From the NCBI RefSeq assembly GCF_002161285.1, contig NZ_NFHH01000015.1, positions 27,600 to 91,599 on the forward strand: 64,000 nt of DNA, written 5' to 3'. A model generated the notes under the pieces. That model saw only the letters and a list, made by a program, of their open reading frames with translations. It had not been told where the DNA came from and searched no databases. The DNA is from Blautia sp. An81. Lineage in GTDB: Bacteria > Bacillota > Clostridia > Lachnospirales > Lachnospiraceae. The position numbers and the translations under genes were made by a program. Positions 28,886-36,580 of the stretch are shown one piece after another. The first letter of the stretch is position 1. Every line of letters begins with the position of its first letter.

Positions 28886-29881
28886 ATGGATGTACGAGCC
28901 AAAATTGTTGATCAGGTTCTAGAATCTCTCCCGGAATTATCTGCAGATATCCGGGAGAGGATTGAAAGAACCTTACTTACCAGCCTGCAAGGATACGAAG
29001 TGCAGGAACGCTGCACCGAAGTCGCTGTCCATGACAATACCAACATGGGGCTTGTCCGCAAGTTTATCGCTACCAAAAAACTGGAAGGCAAGTCCGAAAG
29101 GACCCTGCGGCGGTACCAGCCGGAGTTAGAAAAACTCGTTTACTTTTTGGATAAGAAGCTATATGAAGTAAGCTCCTATGATCTCCGGCTCTACCTATCG
29201 CTCTATAAAGAGCAACGAAAAATCAGTAACCGAACCCTTGAAAATATGCGGAAGACAATCTCCACATTTTTCGGCTGGTTACACGACGAGGGGCTGATTG
29301 GTCAAAATCCAGCTCGGGCTGTGAAGCAAATCAAGTATGACAAAATAGTCCGCAAACCATTCTCCTCCGTGGATCGTGAGAAGTTGAAAAATGCCTGCTG
29401 CTGTTTGCGTGACCTTGCCCTTACGGAATTCCTTTATGCCTCCGGCCTGCGGGTTTCCGAGATTATCTCCCTGGATCGTACCAGTATAGATTTCATAACT
29501 CGGGAGGCAACCGTAATAGGCAAAGGCGGCAAAGAGCGCCGGTTTTACCTCTCAGAGGTCTGTGCTGAATACCTGCGACAGTACCTCAATAGCCGAATAG
29601 ATGATAACCCTGCTTTGTTCGCAGGTGTCAAAGCTCCCTATCGCCGCCTTACAAAAGAGGGAGTAGAGTACATTGTTAAGGATCTCGGCAAAAAGGCCGG
29701 TGTGAGCAATGTCCACCCACATCGTTTCCGCCGGACCCTTGCCACTGATCTGGTCCGCAAGGGTGTCCCGATCCAGGACGTTGCTCAAATCCTGGGCCAC
29801 TCCGACCTGCGTACCACCCAGGTATATGTAGCTCTCGACCAAAGCACTGTGAAATACCACTATAGTCAAGCCGTTGCGTAA
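28886..29881 (+). CDS. Tyrosine recombinase, probable shufflon invertase
   Basis: 331 residues. Residues about 60-145 are a SAM-like core-binding domain; 165-325 the catalytic domain with Arg in ASGLRVSE, Lys in GKGGKERR, the HxxR motif HPHRFRRT, His in LGHSDLRTTQ and the nucleophile Tyr in QVYVAL. GGAG precedes the ATG. It is rightward, against the phage late genes, and stops 93 bases before the first shufflon site. Lambda-type integrases usually sit at the end opposite lysis genes, so I infer that this enzyme inverts the fibre cassettes, as Rci does for the R64 shufflon. A role in prophage integration is not excluded. Confidence 0.88.
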   Translation: MDVRAKIVDQVLESLPELSADIRERIERTLLTSLQGYEVQERCTEVAVHDNTNMGLVRKFIATKKLEGKSERTLRRYQPELEKLVYFLDKKLYEVSSYDLRLYLSLYKEQRKISNRTLENMRKTISTFFGWLHDEGLIGQNPARAVKQIKYDKIVRKPFSSVDREKLKNACCCLRDLALTEFLYASGLRVSEIISLDRTSIDFITREATVIGKGGKERRFYLSEVCAEYLRQYLNSRIDDNPALFAGVKAPYRRLTKEGVEYIVKDLGKKAGVSNVHPHRFRRTLATDLVRKGVPIQDVAQILGHSDLRTTQVYVALDQSTVKYHYSQAVA

Positions 29882-29906
29882 AGGACCGCATAAATTTTAA
29901 AAAATC

Positions 29907-29925
29907 GCCTCTTTGAGGCTTGTTT
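29907..29925 (+). terminator. Terminator after the recombinase gene
   Basis: GCCTC-TTT-GAGGC followed by TTGTTT, 26 bases after the recombinase stop. It would keep recombinase transcription out of the cassette array. Confidence 0.6.
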
Positions 29926-29973
29926 GCTATGCAATTCTTTATCCAGCAGCCAGGTAAAGGAGTTACTTCAAAA

Positions 29974-29984
29974 AGCTCCTCTTT
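29974..29984 (+). repeat. Shufflon site 1 (rightward)
   Basis: AGCTCCTCTTT followed by AGCA; one mismatch to the consensus AACTCCTCTTT. Outer boundary of the array; starts cassette G. Confidence 0.85.
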
Positions 29985-30303
29985 AGCATTAATCCCATCA
30001 ACAGGTTTTAATGATGGGAGCAGCTTCCAAAAAGATTTTTTCTTGCTATCATCAAGCGACCAGAGTGCAAATAGAGCATCGTATTTTTCGATAAATGATC
30101 AAAATCGAAGCCAATGGAAAGAAATTCCAACAACATTGCCATCTGAAGGAACAATACTTGGATATCGAGAAGTATTTTATATGGATGATTCTCCGCATGC
30201 AATGGTTAAAGTTACGGAGCTATTTCCCATTACTGGAAGACAACATTTTGCATTCTACAACATAAATGTATGGAGTTCATGGACCTCAATAGCTCCTTCA
30301 TAA
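29974..30303 (+). CDS. Silent fibre cassette G (C-terminal 109 residues)
   Basis: From the site the frame reads SSSLALIPSTGFNDG and ends PITGRQHFAFYNINVWSSWT plus SIAPS. No start codon or ribosome site belongs to it: the longer open frame upstream begins in non-coding sequence. The TAA stop overlaps site 2. It would be expressed only after inversion joins it to the fibre gene. The domain is probably receptor-binding, judged from position alone. Confidence 0.8.
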   Translation, partial: SSSLALIPSTGFNDGSSFQKDFFLLSSSDQSANRASYFSINDQNRSQWKEIPTTLPSEGTILGYREVFYMDDSPHAMVKVTELFPITGRQHFAFYNINVWSSWTSIAPS

Positions 30304-30312
30304 CTCCTCTTT
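30302..30312 (+). repeat. Shufflon site 2 (rightward)
   Basis: AACTCCTCTTT followed by GGC. Exact consensus; overlaps the stop of cassette G and starts cassette F. Confidence 0.88.
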
Positions 30313-30586
30313 GGCTAAAAGTAATATGGATGTTATATGGGTCAATCAGGATGGTGCATACATATTTTCGCTTCCGCCAGGGAAAATGGCTATCGTAATG
30401 ACATACCACGGGATATATCCACATTATCATTCTAGTTTGTCTGGCATAATACAAGCAAATCAGCTTGGCGGGGATGTCCAAAATGAAAATGTAATAACAA
30501 GCGTAAATAACGAGCAAAGCACGGTATCTGTTTATGCTAAAGATGATGAGGCAACGCAAGCGGTTATCCTTATGCCGAGGCTGTAA
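30302..30586 (+). CDS. Silent fibre cassette F (C-terminal 94 residues)
   Basis: Reads NSSLAKSNMDVIWVNQDG through to QAVILMPRL and stops at 30586. Its last 17 bases overlap, on the other strand, the end of cassette E, so the two form one convergent block between sites 2 and 3. There is no ribosome site at its start; it is silent in this orientation. Confidence 0.8.
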   Translation, partial: NSSLAKSNMDVIWVNQDGAYIFSLPPGKMAIVMTYHGIYPHYHSSLSGIIQANQLGGDVQNENVITSVNNEQSTVSVYAKDDEATQAVILMPRL

Positions 30587-30872
30587 GACTAATCCATCCA
30601 TACCATTCTGAGTCTATGTTTTTGTTTACCAGGACAGTTCCAGAAGCAACATATTTACTCCACCAATCTGGATCCTCGGTACTGACCATAGTGCCAATCA
30701 ATAATGATCTGTTAGATTGGATATACATACGCATATACATAATTTCACACTGATTGGGATTTATTTGTCCATCTATGTAAAGCTCGCCTTCAGAATATAC
30801 TCTTGATGTAAATTCTACCCCACCATTCGGAATCCTAGAAAAAATTCCCGATAGTGTTGCTAAAGAGGAGTA
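30570..30872 (-). CDS. Silent fibre cassette E (C-terminal 100 residues)
   Basis: Reads YSSLATLSGIFSRIPNGG and ends SEWYGWISLTASA. The Asn codon of the site is replaced by Tyr (TAC for AAC). It points leftward like the active fibre gene but is separated from it by other cassettes, so it is silent. It overlaps the end of cassette F by 17 bases. Confidence 0.8.
   Translation of the reverse strand, partial: YSSLATLSGIFSRIPNGGVEFTSRVYSEGELYIDGQINPNQCEIMYMRMYIQSNRSLLIGTMVSTEDPDWWSKYVASGTVLVNKNIDSEWYGWISLTASA
30862..30872 (-). repeat. Shufflon site 3 (leftward)
   Basis: Leftward TACTCCTCTTT followed by AGCA; one mismatch to consensus. It is back to back with site 4, only 10 bases away. Confidence 0.85.
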
Positions 30873-30882
30873 GAGAAAAATC

Positions 30883-30893
30883 AACTCCTCTTT
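30883..30893 (+). repeat. Shufflon site 4 (rightward)
   Basis: AACTCCTCTTT followed by GGC. Exact consensus; starts cassette D. Confidence 0.88.
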
Positions 30894-31239
30894 GGCAATT
30901 AAGAAGTACATATCAGAATCCCATGCTAACGGATTTGAGTGTACAGCACTTGTGCAAGGAAACGTAGTCATGTTTAAAGTACGTGGATCAGCTGCTACTA
31001 ATCTTGGTACAAGTGATCAGTATGCCTACTGCGGTACTTTTTCGCAATTAAAGCCATTGATAACTGATAACTCCGATCATATAAAACGTGTGGTGATCAC
31101 CCATAAGTATATTGGGCAGTTACGTTTTGATGTAGATACCTGTCAGCTACGTATGGGATATACTTTTAATTATAACGGTAATGCTGTAGATATTCCGGAA
31201 GGAACTAATTTCTACATGGAGGAAATATTTATACTATGA
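30883..31239 (+). CDS. Silent fibre cassette D (C-terminal 118 residues)
   Basis: Reads NSSLAIKKYISESHANGFEC and ends IPEGTNFYMEEIFIL. It faces cassette C, with only 8 bases between their stops, forming the second convergent block (sites 4 to 5). An inversion between sites 4 and 7 would place it behind the fibre's constant part. Confidence 0.8.
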   Translation, partial: NSSLAIKKYISESHANGFECTALVQGNVVMFKVRGSAATNLGTSDQYAYCGTFSQLKPLITDNSDHIKRVVITHKYIGQLRFDVDTCQLRMGYTFNYNGNAVDIPEGTNFYMEEIFIL

Positions 31240-31247
31240 TTCATTAC

Positions 31248-31502
31248 TTAAAGCTTTGCATAAATCCAGTGCAAGAAAATGTAGTCGTTGATATCCCAGT
31301 CCACCCAAGCAGTATAACCTGTATCAGAACTTTGATTGAATCCTCCCAGCCGTAGCCCAACATTACCCGATACCTCCTGCATATATGCAGCCAACAATAC
31401 GCACCCAGAGGGAACGTTAATATATCCGTAAGACTTTCCACCGGCAGGCGAAAATTTTACATTTCCGGCTTGAGTCACAATTTTCCCTGCTAAAGAGGAG
31501 TT
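31248..31502 (-). CDS. Silent fibre cassette C (C-terminal 84 residues)
   Basis: Reads NSSLAGKIVTQAGNVKFSPA and ends DWDINDYIFLHWIYAKL. It is the shortest of the seven. Leftward orientation, facing cassette D. The open frame upstream of its site runs antisense-free into cassette B sequence but has no ribosome site. Confidence 0.8.
   Translation of the reverse strand, partial: NSSLAGKIVTQAGNVKFSPAGGKSYGYINVPSGCVLLAAYMQEVSGNVGLRLGGFNQSSDTGYTAWVDWDINDYIFLHWIYAKL
31492..31502 (-). repeat. Shufflon site 5 (leftward)
   Basis: Leftward AACTCCTCTTT followed by AGCA. It overlaps the TAA stop of cassette B. Confidence 0.88.
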
Positions 31503-31803
31503 ATGAGATTTTGAATACCCAAACTCTGACCCACTGCTGGGTTTTAAAATTAATAGTGAATTTTCCACCGCCAATACTTGTGTCCTGTAATTCTACGATT
31601 TCTCCAAGAGTGGAATATCTGTAGTTATCTGTCCTCATATACAGGAGCAATGCACATGGCGGGTGAACGTCTGTTGAGCCATTAAGCTGTCGAATAAATA
31701 TAAGATACAGGTTATCAACACTCATACCTGCATCTACAGTTATAGATGTCTCTCCTGAAATAGATGCAACACCTGTACATTGTAAATGTGATAAAGAGGA
31801 GTT
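31501..31803 (-). CDS. Silent fibre cassette B (C-terminal 100 residues)
   Basis: Reads NSSLSHLQCTGVASISGETS and ends FKTQQWVRVWVFKIS. It lies directly after the active cassette A in the same orientation, beginning 9 bases beyond the active fibre's stop codon. Without recombination it lacks a start and is not made. Confidence 0.8.
   Translation of the reverse strand, partial: NSSLSHLQCTGVASISGETSITVDAGMSVDNLYLIFIRQLNGSTDVHPPCALLLYMRTDNYRYSTLGEIVELQDTSIGGGKFTINFKTQQWVRVWVFKIS
31793..31803 (-). repeat. Shufflon site 6 (leftward)
   Basis: Leftward AACTCCTCTTT followed by ATCA. Starts cassette B just after the active fibre stop. Confidence 0.88.
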
Positions 31804-31811
31804 GAATCCGG

Positions 31812-32852
31812 CTAAAAAATGGATCTTCCTGTCATATAGGCCAGATGCAGATTTATTCCAAATCCGGCAACAAGTTTTTCAGGAGATGTAAAAGTTACTG
31901 CGCCATCGGTCCTGATATTTACCCTAATGTTCTTTCCCGCGTATGAAATATTTGGATAAAAGGTAAGGTCTATATCCGGCCGGAATTCTTCGGGAATGCT
32001 GCCGACAGTTGCCATGAAAAATTCAGCTTCAGCAGGTACTTCTTTCGCAAGGTTGCCCGCACACCGAAGATATACGGCCTGCCCACTACGATACATATAT
32101 CCTTTTGGGTAATAGGAACTATTGGTAAGTGTATAGCTATTCAGGTTAAATTGGTCCTTTAAAGAGGAGTTTATTGTAGTAATATTCTTTTCCGCCGCTA
32201 CGATCCTGTCTAATAAGGTTTTTCCAAATCGTCCGTCTAATACCGTATTGGCAACTGTAGTGGTACCGTTGTTCACCACCTTGGCAAATGCAGCAATGCC
32301 GGATACTCCCAGATCAGCAAACCATTTCGCAATCTTTCCGAAAAGAGTTTTGTTCGCTTCCCCACTGGTAATGTTTGCCCGTGAAGAGGCCTGGCTGAAG
32401 GCCTGGACCATATCGCTTGCTGCTCCCCACTTTCCATCTCCCCGTAGATAATCATCGTGATTTCCGGCCGCAGGGGCAGGAACAAGCCCTGCTCCTCCTG
32501 CGGCGCTTGCTGTTGCAGCTTTAAAAGCAGCATAAGTAGTATCCTTGTCCGCTCCCCATTCTGCGGTACCATCTTCGGACCACCTCAGGACTTGTCCTGC
32601 TGATCCGCCAGAAGGAATATGTTTGTTTCCGGATCCCGTTGGGTGAACGTATTTGTTCGCCCCTACGGCTATTCCGTCCAGTTTCTTCTTATCCTCTGCA
32701 GACATACGGCCGTCTTTTTCTGTAGTAGCATTTTTCAGCTTTTCCTCTACGGTCTCCCCATCTGCGCAAAATACAACATCTGATGAAGTATGTACATAGT
32801 AGATATTTCCCTGCTCATCCTGTACCTCAACAAATAATTTCTGAGCTGCCAT
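31812..32852 (-). CDS. Variable tail fibre protein (constant part plus cassette A)
   Basis: 346 residues. Residues 1-227 are the constant part: fibre N-terminus (MAAQKLFVEVQDEQGNIYYV), a KKLDGIAVGANKYVHP segment common in phage fibres, and Gly/Ala-rich shaft. At codon 228 the shufflon site encodes NSSL, and residues 228-346 are the exchangeable tip, ending MTGRSIF. The tip should bind the bacterial surface. GGAGG precedes the ATG. It lies 26 bases downstream of the collagen-like gene. In other phage particles or cells the tip may be any of six alternatives. Confidence 0.9.
   Translation of the reverse strand: MAAQKLFVEVQDEQGNIYYVHTSSDVVFCADGETVEEKLKNATTEKDGRMSAEDKKKLDGIAVGANKYVHPTGSGNKHIPSGGSAGQVLRWSEDGTAEWGADKDTTYAAFKAATASAAGGAGLVPAPAAGNHDDYLRGDGKWGAASDMVQAFSQASSRANITSGEANKTLFGKIAKWFADLGVSGIAAFAKVVNNGTTTVANTVLDGRFGKTLLDRIVAAEKNITTINSSLKDQFNLNSYTLTNSSYYPKGYMYRSGQAVYLRCAGNLAKEVPAEAEFFMATVGSIPEEFRPDIDLTFYPNISYAGKNIRVNIRTDGAVTFTSPEKLVAGFGINLHLAYMTGRSIF
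32161..32171 (-). repeat. Shufflon site 7 (leftward, junction of the active fibre)
   Basis: Leftward AACTCCTCTTT followed by AAAGGACC. It separates constant and variable parts of the expressed fibre gene. Confidence 0.9.
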
Positions 32853-32878
32853 ATAAAATCCTCCTTCCTCGGACAGGA

Positions 32879-34403
32879 TTATTCAACAACCTTGAAGAAA
32901 AGTTTGACCTGTTTCGCTGTTGCATACTCAGTTCCTACCCGCACATTGTCTCCATCTTTTCCTGCCGGTCCAGTTGCACCGTCCTGGCCGGGATCTCCTT
33001 TTTCTCCTTTTTTCGCCCTTAATACCCTGTGCACCCGAAAGGTCTGTAAGGAATGTGAAATCTGACGCACCCTTTACATAAAGCTTTGCATTATCTTCAT
33101 CTTCTACATCTGACGCAATCAACACAAATTTTCCTTGTGCCACATTGGCTTTATCTGCGTTCATTGCAGATACGGAAGTGTAAGTCTTGTAAACACTGAA
33201 TCCTTCTCCTGTTTCACCTTTTTCGCCTTTATCACCTTTTGCTCCTTTAATATTTACAGACTTTACCCAAGATCCAGTAGCTTTGGAATAGACATCAAAA
33301 GTCGAAGTATCCAAATAAAAGTCTCCGGTCTTTCCTTGACTGCTTGGTGCTCCTGCTCCTGATAGCCAAGTTGCTCCATCTTCACCATCAGTTCCCGGCG
33401 CACCATCAGTGCCATCTTTTCCCGGAGTTCCAGTTGCTCCAGTGGCACCTTTGATATTCCCTTTCTTTGACCATGTGCCAGAAGCTTTATTATATATGTC
33501 AAAAGTGGATGTATTCAGGAAGAAGTCCCCGTCCTTTCCCTGATCAGTAGGTGCTGCAGTACCGAACAGCCATGTTGCACCATCCTCTCCTGGTGCTCCG
33601 TCGGCGCCGTCTTCACCTGGTGTTCCAGTTGCTCCAGTGGCGCCTTTGATACTTCCAACATATGCCCATTTCGCCGTTGTTGCATTTCCGGCAGTCGTAC
33701 ACTTATATACTGCTCCGGTACTGGTATTTAAGTACATATCATTTACCAGTGCAGAAGTCACTCCAGAACCGCTAAATACAGTCCCTTCCGCATTTGTTCC
33801 AGTAATGGCTGTCCCAGAAAACCACTGAGACCCTCGGGTGCCTGTAGCTCCCTTAATGTTTCCTTTCTTTGACCATGTACCAGAAGCTTTATTATATACA
33901 TCAAATGTAGATGTATTCAGGTAAAAATCTCCATCTTTTCCCTGACTTGAAGGAGCAGAAGTTCCAAACAGCCAGGTTGCTCCGTCTGTTCCATCCTGAC
34001 CATTGGATCCAGTCTGGCCTGTGGCGCCTTTAATGTTTCCAATCTTATTCCAGGTACCTGACTCTTTTTTATAAATATCATAGTTGCTGGTATTGAGATA
34101 GAAGTCTCCGTCTTTTCCCTGGCCTGAGGGAGCCGCTGATCCAGAGAGCCATGTAGCTCCATCTGAGCCTGCCGGGCCTGCACCGCCCTGATTTACTTCT
34201 GCCTGCCAGGTTGATCCATCCCAGAAGTGATATTTTTTCTGTTCTTCAACATATACTTTTAATCCGGCATACTTCTGTATGTCCGGGATAGTTGCCAGAT
34301 CTGAATACTTTGCAACTACCTCTCTTGCGTCTAACGGTCTCTGTGCCGCTAAGTCAAAACCGGCTGCAACCGGGATGTTTGAACCAAAATATTTCTGTGC
34401 CAT
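32879..34403 (-). CDS. Collagen-like tail protein, frame-shifted near its C-terminus
   Basis: The N-terminus (MAQKYFGSNIPVAAGFDLAA) is a fibre-attachment type. Four modules of about 50 residues follow, each DGATWL..APS.QGKDGDFYLNTS.DIY and then GTW..KGNIKGATG, separated by collagen G-x-y runs. In the first frame the protein ends at 32928 with a basic, non-collagen tail (KRRKRRSRPGRC). The neighbouring frame continues the collagen repeat as GEKGDPGQDGATGPAGKDG and ends VKLFFKVVE at 32879. The switch lies in a run of six A (33008-33013); five A would keep the frame. It may be a mutation, phase variation or a sequencing error. Confidence 0.8.
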
Positions 34404-34423
34404 AATCTTTATCCTCCTTTAAA

Positions 34424-35241
34424 TCATACATTGAATGTTACTGCAAATCCGCTCTGTGTTGTCGGTTCACTTACATAAACGGTATAGCTCTGAGCTGTGC
34501 CATCTAAGCCGGTGACACTTACAGTTTTCTTTGCAAAAGAGCTGGTAACATCAAATCCATTTGGGTCTACGATCTTGCTTAAAGTCCAACCTGGAGGACA
34601 AGCGATACACATACGCTTGTTATCAATCGTGTAGGTATACTTCTGGGTTCCCTTTGTAACTACTTTCTTCTCCAGTGCTTTGATCTGGTCCTGTGTTGGT
34701 GACGACGCAGACGCATCTAAAGAACCGATATACAAAGGATATACAAATGTATAGCTCTGTGCGCTGGAGTCCACGGTACCGTCCTTAGCGTCTGTTACTC
34801 TTGCTTTGAGCTGGCAGTTGGCATTGATGGGCTGCTCATAGGTATATGTCTCAGTTCCTCCCCCTGCTTTCGGAGCGTCAATGGTACCAATAACCGCAGA
34901 GTCCTTCAAAAATTCTACCTTTTTAATATTCTCCGATTTTTTCGTGATATTGGCCGTAAGTACAATCTCCTCCAAGGTCGTACCTTTTTCTCTTACTCCT
35001 CCTGCCGGGGAAGCAGAAAAAGAGATGGTCGGTTTTGTATAAGGGTACAAAATATCATCCAACATTTTTTTACACTCACACCGTCAAATGTGCTTCCTGC
35101 CGGTATGCCTCCATGGGGTGATACTGTAGGTGTCGGATTACTATAAACTACTGACTCTGCCTCTGTAAGCGGTGTTACGTCTTCAATAACTTCGCCAGTT
35201 TCTTCATTCAATAACTGAATCTGCACTTTTTTTAATGCCAT
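34424..35241 (-). CDS. Phage tail-associated protein with frame change at A7 run
   Basis: The start MALKKVQIQLLNEETGEVIE at 35241 has GAGGAAG upstream. After GVSVKK the first frame goes out of register; the -1 frame continues MLDDILYPYTKPTISFSASP to a Thr/Val-rich end at 34424, giving about 272 residues. The junction is A-AAA-AAA (35064-35070) in correct register for -1 slippage. Eight A would also restore the frame, so a one-base loss is equally possible. The C-terminal two-thirds look like beta-sandwich domains. I do not recognise a specific family; location suggests fibre or baseplate decoration. Confidence 0.7.
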
Positions 35242-35257
35242 AATTTCTTCCTCGCTT

Positions 35258-35926
35258 TCATTCTTCAATAACTTCCAGACCCATATTTGGTCCTGCTTTA
35301 ATTCCATCGGCGCTTCCGCCGGATATGGTTTGCTTTCTGGTAACATAAAAATACCAGTGTCCCGCTTTTCTCGCTGACGCTGGTATATTTTCTTCAATGA
35401 CCACGATTGGTCCTGTATCAATATGTTCTTGTAACTTTTCTGCCAGATTCTCCAGATCCGCTGCCGAAGCATATGCCCCAGTGCCGCCCTGGATCGTAAC
35501 CGTAGACGCATTGGCCACGCTGGAGAAAGTATCCAGTGTGATCGTTGCTAATTTCATTTCTACTTCCGACGGTAGATAATCCCATTGCCCCTGATATGCT
35601 ACAGCAAGCGAATATAAAATTTCACCCTCGTCTGGATCTGCAGCATAAAGGCCAATTTCCTTTATGTAATATCCGGATTCCAGTCCTTGGTTTCCTATCA
35701 CAGTCCTTATTTTAACAGTATCATTGTCAACAACTTCTATACTGCTTAATGCAAAGTCCTGTCTCTTTTCCTTTAATGCTATGGCTTTTGTTAGGTCTTC
35801 GGAATCCGTATAGTCTCCTTCTCCTGTTGATATTTTGGTAAATTCCAGGTTTACGCTTCCTGTCTGTACTTTGTTGATGAGTGCAAGACCTTTTTCTGTT
35901 ATGACCGCCTTTTTAAATCTCGCCAC
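35258..35926 (-). CDS. Phage tail fibre / tail-collar N-terminal protein
   Basis: 222 residues beginning MARFKKAVITEKGLALINKV, with FTKISTGEGDYT and the GYYIKEIGLYAADPDEGEIL block typical of the DUF3751 fibre N-terminus, which attaches to the baseplate. The C-terminus is a helical stretch (ASAADLENLAEKLQEHID) and a short end. It follows gpI directly, as gpH follows gpI in P2. It is much shorter than full fibres, so the tip function is likely on the following proteins. Confidence 0.82.
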   Translation of the reverse strand: MARFKKAVITEKGLALINKVQTGSVNLEFTKISTGEGDYTDSEDLTKAIALKEKRQDFALSSIEVVDNDTVKIRTVIGNQGLESGYYIKEIGLYAADPDEGEILYSLAVAYQGQWDYLPSEVEMKLATITLDTFSSVANASTVTIQGGTGAYASAADLENLAEKLQEHIDTGPIVVIEENIPASARKAGHWYFYVTRKQTISGGSADGIKAGPNMGLEVIEE

Positions 35927-35932
35927 TGCTGC

Positions 35933-36580
35933 TCACCTCCTCCCATCTATAGAAATCGTCGCTATCGGTTGCATAATACAGGCAGTATAAATCGCCTGGC
36001 GCACATAATGCAGGCCTTCGTCCTCTATAATCCAATGAGGCGTCATGGCCTGAATGGATCCAACGTATACCTGCTGTTCGCTTTCCCGCATTACCCATAT
36101 CCGCCTCAGATGGCTCCTGGTATTTTTCACCTTTTTTATGATCTCATTGAATCGGGCTATCATATCGAATGTAAGCTGGGCAGAGGTTTCTATATCGAAT
36201 GTTCCCGGAGTATATGGCCCTTCCCGGTAGTCAAACCATTCCGTAACCTTTCCTTCTCCAAAAACCACCTGGATCAATTCTTCTACAGCCGATGGGGTCC
36301 CTGCTTTGGAATACCATTTCATGGTACTCTTAACAATCGCTCTTTTTTGCTCTAAAGGCATATCCTGGCTGTAATACATGGTCCTCATTTCTACTGCCAA
36401 TGCGTCCAGCACATGTTCCGGAAGCAGGTCGATCATAGCCACTGTCCTGGTCTGGCCCGAAAAATAGATGACGTTCTGGACCTGCCTTTTCAAAGCGTAG
36501 CTGATACACTGTGTTTCTATGTCTTTAGCCATGCTCACGGGCAGTAGGTTCAGGAGTTCGCCGTCTTCAAGTTTAATCAT
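35933..36580 (-). CDS. Phage tail protein I (gpI)
   Basis: About 215 residues from ATG 36580, with GGAGG 8 bases upstream; the ATG at 36595 overlaps that site. Features of Tail_P2_I: LLNLLPVSMAKDIETQCISYALK, LDALAVEMRTMYYSQDMPLEQKR and VKSTMKWYSKAGTPSAVEELIQ with EWFDY. It forms part of the baseplate wedge and sits between gpJ and fibre genes as in P2. It overlaps the gpJ gene end by 8 bases. Confidence 0.9.
   Translation of the reverse strand: MIKLEDGELLNLLPVSMAKDIETQCISYALKRQVQNVIYFSGQTRTVAMIDLLPEHVLDALAVEMRTMYYSQDMPLEQKRAIVKSTMKWYSKAGTPSAVEELIQVVFGEGKVTEWFDYREGPYTPGTFDIETSAQLTFDMIARFNEIIKKVKNTRSHLRRIWVMRESEQQVYVGSIQAMTPHWIIEDEGLHYVRQAIYTACIMQPIATISIDGRR

Larger units (their letters stand above)
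29974..32171. mobile_element. Shufflon: seven-site invertible tail-fibre array
   Basis: Seven 11-bp sites bound six silent C-terminal cassettes plus the one now joined to the fibre gene. Three sites point right (29974, 30302, 30883) and four left (30862, 31492, 31793, 32161). From each site a frame runs open to its own stop: lengths 330, 285, 303, 357, 255, 303 and 360 bases, all multiples of three in the same register. Inversion between opposed sites would replace the fibre's C-terminus without a frame break. The pattern matches plasmid shufflons in design but uses an unrelated site. Confidence 0.93.

Noticed and set aside
28886..29881. Recombinase as the prophage integrase
   Set aside because: Not excluded, but it is 2.6 kb inside the phage between lysis and fibre genes and adjoins the shufflon; the integrase is expected at the other end.
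29956..29966. An eighth shufflon site before cassette G
   Set aside because: AAAGGAGTTAC lacks two bases of the core and opens no cassette; likely chance.
29974..32171. CRISPR array in the repeat-rich region
   Set aside because: The repeats are 11 bp, in both orientations, and separated by 10-600 bases of coding sequence; spacing and orientation do not fit CRISPR.
29974..32171. Diversity-generating retroelement for tail tip variation
   Set aside because: No reverse transcriptase, template repeat or A-biased variable repeat is visible; whole-cassette inversion explains the pattern.
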